A DNA stretch of 64,000 nt, from assembly GCA_025153755.1 (NCBI GenBank), contig JAOALD010000001.1, positions 682,001-746,000 on the forward strand, given 5' to 3'. Under the pieces are notes generated by a model that was not told the origin of the DNA, searched no databases, and worked only from the letters and a program-made list of their open reading frames with translations. Every line of letters starts with the position of its first letter. Position 1 is the stretch's first letter. Both the position numbers and the translations under genes were made by a program. The stretch is from SAR92 clade bacterium H921 (lineage in GTDB: Bacteria; Pseudomonadota; Gammaproteobacteria; Pseudomonadales; Porticoccaceae). Positions 58,199-64,000 of the stretch are shown here, piece after piece.

Positions 58199-59137
58199 AT
58201 GGCTGAAGAGGCAACTGAGCATACAACGGTACTTTTACATGAGGCAGTAGATGCCTTGGTAAATGACCCTGCTGGTTGCTACGTCGATGGCACCTTCGGC
58301 CGTGGCGGCCATACTGCCGAACTACTGGCTAAGCTATCGCCAGCCGCTTCGGTAGTAGCTATAGATAAAGACCCTCAGGCTATTGCTGAGGGTGAAATAA
58401 AATTTAACTCAGATAACAGATTACAGCTGGTGCACGGTACTTTCGCTGATTTAGGCGAGATTGTGGGGCAGATGGGTAAGTTTGGGCAGCTGTCTGGCGT
58501 TTTGCTGGATCTGGGAGTGTCGTCCCCACAGCTCGACCAGGCTGAACGTGGTTTCAGTTTTATGCGTGACGGGCCCTTGGATATGCGTATGGACACCAGT
58601 AAGGGTTTGTCTGCGGCCGAGTGGATTGCCACGGCCGATGAACAAGAAATAGCGCGGGTCATTAAAGAATACGGTGAAGAGCGCTTTGCACGGCGTATGG
58701 CCAGCGCTGTTGTTAAAGAGCGCGCCAAAACCTCGATAACAGGCACAGTGCAGTTGGCGGGAATATTAGCGGCAGCGCATCCAGCTTGGGAGCGGGGCAA
58801 GCATCCCGCAACTAAGGCGTTTCAAGCTATTCGCATATTTATTAACCGTGAACTAGACGATCTTGAGGATGTTCTAGGGCAGACCATAGATGCCTTAAAG
58901 GTGGGCGGCCGACTGGTTGTTATCAGTTTCCATTCCCTAGAGGATCGTCGCGTAAAACGCTTTATTCGCGATCAAGAAAAAGGCATTAAATTGCCGAAAA
59001 ACTTACCTGTGCGAGATATTGATCGCGGCGTACGGCTAATTAAGGTTGGTAAGGCAATTAAGCCGACAGCCGATGAGGTTGGTGGCAATGTCAGGTCACG
59101 CAGTGCAGTGATGCGCATTGCCCAAAGAGTTGCCTAG
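58199..59137 (+). CDS. rsmH: 16S rRNA m4C1402 methyltransferase RsmH
   Basis: A 312-residue SAM-dependent methyltransferase (formerly mraW). It begins TEHTTVLLHEAVDALV and has the SAM site YVDGTFGRGGHTAELL, then LLDLGVSSPQLDQAERGFSF and the C-terminal VISFHSLEDRRVKRFI. ATG 58199 is favoured; a GTG three codons earlier is possible. It is followed directly by ftsL. Confidence 0.97.
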   Translation: MAEEATEHTTVLLHEAVDALVNDPAGCYVDGTFGRGGHTAELLAKLSPAASVVAIDKDPQAIAEGEIKFNSDNRLQLVHGTFADLGEIVGQMGKFGQLSGVLLDLGVSSPQLDQAERGFSFMRDGPLDMRMDTSKGLSAAEWIATADEQEIARVIKEYGEERFARRMASAVVKERAKTSITGTVQLAGILAAAHPAWERGKHPATKAFQAIRIFINRELDDLEDVLGQTIDALKVGGRLVVISFHSLEDRRVKRFIRDQEKGIKLPKNLPVRDIDRGVRLIKVGKAIKPTADEVGGNVRSRSAVMRIAQRVA

Positions 59138-59407
59138 ATGGCTGGTCCGCTGCGAATTGCGGTGTTGTGGCTGCTGGTTGTTGTTAGTGCGCTGGCAGTG
59201 GCATTTGTCAGCCACCAGTGCCGCGAAATGTATGGGCAACTGGCAGCTTTGGAGCGTCAGGCCAATCAGCTCGATCTAGATTACGGTAAGTATCTTCTTG
59301 AGCAGAGTGCCTGGGGGTCATTGCAAAGAATTGAAACAAAGGCGGCCAGCAGTTTGCGAATGCGCAGTCCGCAACCTGACGAGATACTGATGATTAAGCG
59401 TCAATGA
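59138..59407 (+). CDS. ftsL: Cell division protein FtsL
   Basis: An 89-residue bitopic membrane protein of the FtsQLB divisome complex. It has a short cytoplasmic amino end, a membrane helix (VLWLLVVVSALAVAFVSHQ) and a periplasmic coiled-coil (YGQLAALERQANQLDLDYGK). The start immediately follows the rsmH stop. FtsL is poorly conserved, but size, topology and position between rsmH and ftsI make the call safe. Confidence 0.92.
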   Translation: MAGPLRIAVLWLLVVVSALAVAFVSHQCREMYGQLAALERQANQLDLDYGKYLLEQSAWGSLQRIETKAASSLRMRSPQPDEILMIKRQ

Positions 59408-59489
59408 ATGCTTGGTCAGAAGGGTAGTAAAAAGGGAATGGATAGGGCTTGACCAAGGCTCTCAATAGATAAAAAGGTAAGGCACAAAC

Positions 59490-61244
59490 GTGGCCAAAAA
59501 ATCGCTAAAGACTGTTATACCGCGCTGGCGTTACTATTGTGTAATGCTGGTCTTGGTCTCCCTGCCGATTGTGGTTTTAGTCAAGGTCGCGCAGCTCCAG
59601 GTGCTTCCCGATGAAGAGCGCGGTGTCGATTTTCTCCAAACCCAGGGCGATAATCGCGCCATACGTAAAGAAATTATTCCCGCCTATCGTGGCCTGATCA
59701 CTGATAGGAATGGAGAGCCTCTGGCGGTCAGTACGCCAGTCACATCCTTAATTGCTGACCCTTTGCTCATGCAAACGGAAGCAGCGCCCCACCATATTAT
59801 TAAGCTTGCCGACGCCCTAGGTGTCAGCCTGGCTAAGTTAAAGGCGGATCTTAAGCGCTATCGCAATAAGTCATTTATGTATCTCGCCCGACAGATGCCC
59901 TCTGCTGAAGCCGAGGCCGTGCTCAGACTAGAAATCCCCGGTGTTAGTGCGCGCAAAGAGTACAAGCGCTTCTATCCTGCTGGAGAGGTAACAGCTCAGT
60001 TAGTGGGTTTTACAGATATAGATGACAGCGGCCAAGAGGGAATGGAGCTCGCTTATAACGCCTGGTTAACTGGTGAGCCTGGTGCAAAAAAGGTGGTTCA
60101 AGACCAAGCTGGTCGCGTCATTAAGGATATTTCACTGATCAAGCCTGCTCATGCTGGGGACTCTCTGCGTCTAAGTATTGACCTGCGGGTCCAGTATGCG
60201 GCCTATCGAGCGCTAAAGGCCGCTGTGCAGAAACATCGTGCTAAATCTGGATCGGTAGTGGTGCTGGATGTTAAGACTGGTGAGGTTCTGGCTATGGCCA
60301 ATCAGCCTTCGGTCAACCCTAATGACCGCTATAGTTTACAGCCTGGGCTCATTCGCAATCGCGCGGTAACAGATATGCTGGAACCCGGCTCTACCGTAAA
60401 GCCTTTTACTGTTCTGGCTGCGTTGGAAAGTGGTAGTTTCGAGCCTGATTCGTTGATTGACACCAGCCCCGGCTATATTCGGGTAGCCAATAAAGTGATT
60501 AACGATCCTAATAACTATGGCGTTCTGAATGTGGCTGGTGTGCTGAGGAAATCAAGCCAGGTTGGTACCACTAAAATAGCCCTTGCTTTAAATCCGCATA
60601 GTACTCGTCGACTCTTTGAGCGTATGGGGTTTGGTGAGCCAGTTGGCAGCGGTTTTCCGGGTGAAACTCTGGGGAACTTACCTGCACATCGAAGCTGGCC
60701 TAAGGTTACTCAGGCCGCTTTTGGCTATGGATACGGGCTAAGTGTGTCTTCACTTCAGCTAGCGCGAGCCTATACAATACTGGCCAATAATGGCTACCGT
60801 AAAGAGGTCTCTCTAATCGCTATAGATTCCGAGCCAGAGAGTACAAAGGTAGTTGATGAGAACTTGGTTAGAGCTGTGCGTGGCATGCTTCAAGCGGCCA
60901 GTGGTGAACAGGGCACTGGCAAGCGTGCCATGATCGAGGGATACTCGGTCGGTGGAAAAACCGGCACTGCGCGCAAGACCAAGGTCGGTGGTGGTTATGA
61001 CGAAAATCGGCATATGTCAGTGTTTGCCGGGCTGTCTCCGATCAAAAAGCCCCGTCTAGTCACAGTTGTTGTGATTGATGAACCCAACGAAGACCTATAT
61101 TCCGGTGGTCTGGTCGCTGCGCCAGTTTTTTCTGAGGTTACCGGCAATGCCCTGAGGCTTCTGCAGGTGACTCCAGACCAGTTAGATACTGGTCGCACAG
61201 TCGCCAGTCTGTTGCGAGTCCCAATAAAGCGGGAGGACTCATGA
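59490..61244 (+). CDS. ftsI: Septal peptidoglycan transpeptidase FtsI (PBP3)
   Basis: A 584-residue class B penicillin-binding protein that crosslinks septal peptidoglycan. One N-terminal membrane helix (YYCVMLVLVSLPIVVLVKVA) is followed by the pedestal (IIPAYRGLITDRNGEPLA) and the transpeptidase domain: active serine in EPGSTVKPF (about residue 300), the second motif near KSSQVGT and the KTG box in GGKTGTAR (about residue 489). GTG start with AAGG seven bases before. A gap of 82 bases after ftsL contains an inverted repeat (CTTGGTCA 59411 / TGACCAAG 59450) that could shape the leader. It overlaps murE. Confidence 0.97.
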   Translation: MAKKSLKTVIPRWRYYCVMLVLVSLPIVVLVKVAQLQVLPDEERGVDFLQTQGDNRAIRKEIIPAYRGLITDRNGEPLAVSTPVTSLIADPLLMQTEAAPHHIIKLADALGVSLAKLKADLKRYRNKSFMYLARQMPSAEAEAVLRLEIPGVSARKEYKRFYPAGEVTAQLVGFTDIDDSGQEGMELAYNAWLTGEPGAKKVVQDQAGRVIKDISLIKPAHAGDSLRLSIDLRVQYAAYRALKAAVQKHRAKSGSVVVLDVKTGEVLAMANQPSVNPNDRYSLQPGLIRNRAVTDMLEPGSTVKPFTVLAALESGSFEPDSLIDTSPGYIRVANKVINDPNNYGVLNVAGVLRKSSQVGTTKIALALNPHSTRRLFERMGFGEPVGSGFPGETLGNLPAHRSWPKVTQAAFGYGYGLSVSSLQLARAYTILANNGYRKEVSLIAIDSEPESTKVVDENLVRAVRGMLQAASGEQGTGKRAMIEGYSVGGKTGTARKTKVGGGYDENRHMSVFAGLSPIKKPRLVTVVVIDEPNEDLYSGGLVAAPVFSEVTGNALRLLQVTPDQLDTGRTVASLLRVPIKREDS

Positions 61245-62794
61245 TGAGTTTATCCCAGCACTGTTCTATGACCCTGCCTGCGTTGGTTGCAGGCTTTGTT
61301 AATGAAAATGAGTGCCCCTGCATAGCCATAAACGGTATTGCACTAGATAGTCGTCAGGTGCAAGACGGTGATTTATTTATAGCAATTAAAGGGACTGAGG
61401 TGGATGGCGCTAATTTTATCCCTCAGGCTATTGATAAAGGCGCGGCGGCCATCTTGATTGAAAAAGATCGCGCTATAGAAACCTTAGTTAATCCGACGGT
61501 GCCAATTGTTGGTGTCGAAGATCTGGCAAAATATGTATCGCATATCGCGGGTACATTTTATGGTCATCCATCCAAGCATATGGCCCTAACTGCATTTACT
61601 GGCACTAACGGCAAAACTACCTGCTCACGGCTCTATGCCGAGTTGATAGAAAAACTAAGCAATAGCTTGGCTGGCTTTGTTGGAACCCTTGGTTATGGTA
61701 TGGCGGGCATCAGTGCTGGTAAGGATATTCCCCTGCTTGGCAAAGATGGATTAACGACACCTGACGCAGTGGCCTTGCAGCGTCTTCTTGCGCAACTAAG
61801 GGGTGTAGGTGCAGACACTATAGCCATGGAGGTCTCCTCCCATAGCCTAGTTCAGCATCGCGTTGCTGGGTTACAGATAGAGACAGCTGTATTTACTAAC
61901 CTCAGTCGCGATCATCTTGATTATCATGGTGATCTGGCTACTTATTCTGAGGCTAAATCTCGGCTATTTTCCATGCCAGGTTTGCAAAATGCAGTTATTA
62001 ATATAGATGACAGCGTTGGGCGTATGATACTGGCCAAGCTGGATCCTCAGATTAGGCCCATTACTTACAGCGCTGAGGGGCAGGACGGTGGTGGTAAGGC
62101 GGATATATTCTGCCACACCGTAGGAATTTCACCAGAGGGTCTGCGTGCTACTATCCATACTCCCTGGGGTAGTGGTGAGTTGATATCTCCATTGCTAGGT
62201 CGATTTAACCTAGCCAATTTATTGGCCGTTATTGGTGCCGCTATTGCTCAAGGTTTCTCCTTGCATGATATTTTACAGCTAGTGCCTGAGTTGCACGCCG
62301 TTCCCGGACGAATGGAGTTAGTTGATGCCGGTACATCTCCTTCGGTAGTAGTCGACTATGCCCATACGCCAGATGCGCTGGAGAAAGCCTTGCAGGCATT
62401 GCGAGTGCACTGTCAGGGCAGATTGTGGGTCGTATTTGGCTGTGGCGGTGATCGTGATGTTGGTAAACGTGCTGAAATGGGAGCTATTGCTGATACCTGT
62501 GCCGATCAGTTGATTATTACCAGTGACAATCCCCGCAGTGAAGATCCACAGCAGATTATTGACCATATTGTTCAGGGTGTCAGTCGTCAGGTACTTGTCG
62601 AGTCTGACCGCCGCGCTGCTATTCGCCATGCCGTGTTAGAGGCGGACAAAAATGACGTGGTGTTAATCGCAGGAAAGGGCCATGAGGATTACCAGATACT
62701 AGGTGCGCAGCGTCTCCCCTTTAGTGATCAGGGTGAAGCAAGACTAGCTCTTCGCGCTCGACAAGCACTTAGTCTCAAAGGGGGTTTGGCGTGA
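61241..62794 (+). CDS. murE: UDP-MurNAc-tripeptide synthetase (meso-diaminopimelate adding) MurE
   Basis: A 517-residue Mur ligase that adds meso-diaminopimelate to UDP-MurNAc-L-Ala-D-Glu. The ATP loop is AFTGTNGKTTCSRLY (about residue 120), the central domain has SSHSLVQHRVAGL, and the C-terminal DNPR motif (ITSDNPRSEDPQQI) marks meso-DAP specificity. It overlaps ftsI by four bases and murF by at least one. The N-terminal domain carries DSRQVQDGDLFIAIKG. Confidence 0.96.
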   Translation: MMSLSQHCSMTLPALVAGFVNENECPCIAINGIALDSRQVQDGDLFIAIKGTEVDGANFIPQAIDKGAAAILIEKDRAIETLVNPTVPIVGVEDLAKYVSHIAGTFYGHPSKHMALTAFTGTNGKTTCSRLYAELIEKLSNSLAGFVGTLGYGMAGISAGKDIPLLGKDGLTTPDAVALQRLLAQLRGVGADTIAMEVSSHSLVQHRVAGLQIETAVFTNLSRDHLDYHGDLATYSEAKSRLFSMPGLQNAVINIDDSVGRMILAKLDPQIRPITYSAEGQDGGGKADIFCHTVGISPEGLRATIHTPWGSGELISPLLGRFNLANLLAVIGAAIAQGFSLHDILQLVPELHAVPGRMELVDAGTSPSVVVDYAHTPDALEKALQALRVHCQGRLWVVFGCGGDRDVGKRAEMGAIADTCADQLIITSDNPRSEDPQQIIDHIVQGVSRQVLVESDRRAAIRHAVLEADKNDVVLIAGKGHEDYQILGAQRLPFSDQGEARLALRARQALSLKGGLA

Positions 62795-64000
62795 TGTCCC
62801 AGTTGCGACTTACCGATGCAGCCGTGCGCTTTGGCGGTACATTAATTAATCCAGATTGTCACTTTGATGCTGTCGCTATCGATAGTCGCACCGTCAATGA
62901 GGGCGATTTGTTTGTTGCTCTTGCCGGGGATCGATTCGATGCGCACCTGTTTCTAAAAGATGTAGCTGAGAAGGCCTCTGGGTTGGTGGTAGCCAAGCCT
63001 GACAAGAGCCTGCCTCTGCCACAATGGGTGGTTGCAGATACTACTAAGGCACTGGGTGATCTGGCTAGATTACGTCGCGATGAGTTCACTGGGCCACTGA
63101 TTGCAGTTACCGGGAGCACTGGTAAAACCTCGGTCAAAGAGTCGATTGCAGCAATCTTGCGTCAGACCGGTTCAGTGCATGCCACAGCAGGCAACTTAAA
63201 TAACCATATCGGTGTGCCGCTGACATTACTATCTATGAACGATGACACCGATGTCGCTGTAATTGAAATGGGTGCTAGTGCTGCTGGCGAAATAGCTTAT
63301 CTATGCGATATGGCCAAACCGGATATTGCATTAATTAACAATGTACAAAGTTCCCACATTGAGAGTTTTGGTAGTGTTGAGGGTATTGCTAGCGCGAAAG
63401 GCGAAATCTATGTAGGCCTGAAGTCTTCGGGCACCGCAGTCCTCAATCTGGATGAGGTCTGGTGTAACCAGTGGCAAGAGTTGATAGCGGGTAAAAACCT
63501 AATTACATACTCGTTCGCTGATACAGGTGCTGATCTTTTTGCCCGCGATCCCCAGTTACTTGGCAATGGTTGTTACCAGTTTGTGCTCTGTGTTCCGGAT
63601 CTCGCTGAACGGCCTGACTATGAGCAGCCTATCAGCCTATCGGTACCGGGCGCTCATCAGATAAACAATGCTCTTGCGGCGGCGGCCTGCGGTTTAGCAG
63701 CCGGCGCTAGCATGCAGCAAATTGCCAGTGGTCTTGGTTCGCTGTCTGCGGTGGCGGGTCGTTTGGATATTAAACAGGCGCGCAGCGGTGCCACTGTAAT
63801 CGATGACAGCTACAACGCCAGCCCAAGTTCTTTTGAGGCCGCCATAAATGTGCTGGCTAACTACCCCGGTCGTCGAGTTTTGGTGATGGGTGATATGGCT
63901 GAGCTAGGTGATGATGCTGCCAAGCTCCATTCTCAGGTCGGTATCTATGCCCAGCAGGCTGGAATTGATGCGCTCTACAGCCTGGGTGATCTAAGTGCCC
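62794..64000 (+). CDS. murF: UDP-MurNAc-tripeptide D-Ala-D-Ala ligase MurF, 3' end cut by window edge
   Basis: The frame is open from ATG 62794 (or GTG 62791) to the window end, about 402 of roughly 450 residues. It attaches D-Ala-D-Ala to complete UDP-MurNAc-pentapeptide. The amino domain has AIDSRTVNEGDLFVALAG, the ATP loop is AVTGSTGKTSVKESI, then AGNLNNHIGVPLTLL and IEMGASAAGEI, and the C-terminal domain starts VIDDSYNASPSSFEAA. The start overlaps the murE stop (ATGA), so the two are coupled in the dcw cluster. Confidence 0.95.
   Translation, partial: MSQLRLTDAAVRFGGTLINPDCHFDAVAIDSRTVNEGDLFVALAGDRFDAHLFLKDVAEKASGLVVAKPDKSLPLPQWVVADTTKALGDLARLRRDEFTGPLIAVTGSTGKTSVKESIAAILRQTGSVHATAGNLNNHIGVPLTLLSMNDDTDVAVIEMGASAAGEIAYLCDMAKPDIALINNVQSSHIESFGSVEGIASAKGEIYVGLKSSGTAVLNLDEVWCNQWQELIAGKNLITYSFADTGADLFARDPQLLGNGCYQFVLCVPDLAERPDYEQPISLSVPGAHQINNALAAAACGLAAGASMQQIASGLGSLSAVAGRLDIKQARSGATVIDDSYNASPSSFEAAINVLANYPGRRVLVMGDMAELGDDAAKLHSQVGIYAQQAGIDALYSLGDLSA

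Overview
The window is chromosomal DNA from a marine-type gammaproteobacterium. Pseudomonas-like gene orders are preserved: rnfABCDGE, purM-purN, iscRSUA-hscBA-fdx-iscX, ndk-rlmN-pilF-ispG-hisS-yfgM-bamB, tRNA-Phe/yggX/mutY/asmA, hisB-hisH, and mraZ-rsmH-ftsL-ftsI-murE-murF. The possession of an Rnf complex, methionine gamma-lyase and a DUF3604/HupE cluster fits the SAR92/Porticoccaceae (Cellvibrionales) area. That placement is an inference, because no rRNA gene lies in the window. Both edges cut a gene: a threonine/serine dehydratase on the left and murF on the right.

Layout. 1-1.6 kb: PLP dehydratase and a VOC protein. 1.6-7 kb: the six-gene Rnf electron-transport operon on the minus strand. 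7-10.8 kb: metG, divergent mrp/apbC, dcd. 10.8-14.2 kb: two uncharacterised envelope proteins (DUF3014, DUF3108) and purN/purM. 14.3-16.1 kb: a DUF2066 protein overlapping hda. 16.2-19.3 kb, minus strand: sppA, DUF2069, wrbA, an ArsC-like protein. 19.4-22.7 kb: YihY, a TlpA-like lipoprotein, aldehyde dehydrogenase. 22.8-25.3 kb, minus strand: an Ada-like repair regulator and an APC permease. 25.4-29.3 kb: an exported DUF3604 protein, a membrane-anchored parvulin and a HupE/UreJ-type membrane protein, which look like one unit. 29.3-36.6 kb: suhB, trmJ and the complete isc operon behind an IscR-type operator. 36.8-43.6 kb: ndk to bamB. 43.8-45.9 kb: an XRE-cupin regulator divergent from a class III aminotransferase, interrupting the usual bamB-der neighbourhood. 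46-49.5 kb: der, a divergent Lrp regulator/methionine gamma-lyase pair, tRNA-Phe. 49.5-52.7 kb: yggX, mutY, asmA. 52.8-55.4 kb: a TonB receptor with extremely His/Asp/Glu-rich loops and a small His-containing exported protein, probably a zinc-uptake pair, inserted between asmA and hisB. 55.5-56.9 kb: hisB, hisH. 57 kb: RNase P RNA. 57.6-64 kb: the start of the division and cell wall (dcw) cluster with MraZ-type operator repeats.

Most of the window is housekeeping: Fe-S cluster assembly feeding Fe-S users seen here (RnfB/C, MutY, RlmN, IspG), purine and histidine synthesis, outer membrane assembly and septal peptidoglycan synthesis. The accessory parts that stand out are the DUF3604-PpiC-HupE unit, the metal-loop TonB receptor with expandable 12-bp repeats, and the methionine gamma-lyase locus. 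Start codons were re-chosen where a ribosome binding site or family alignment favoured an internal start.
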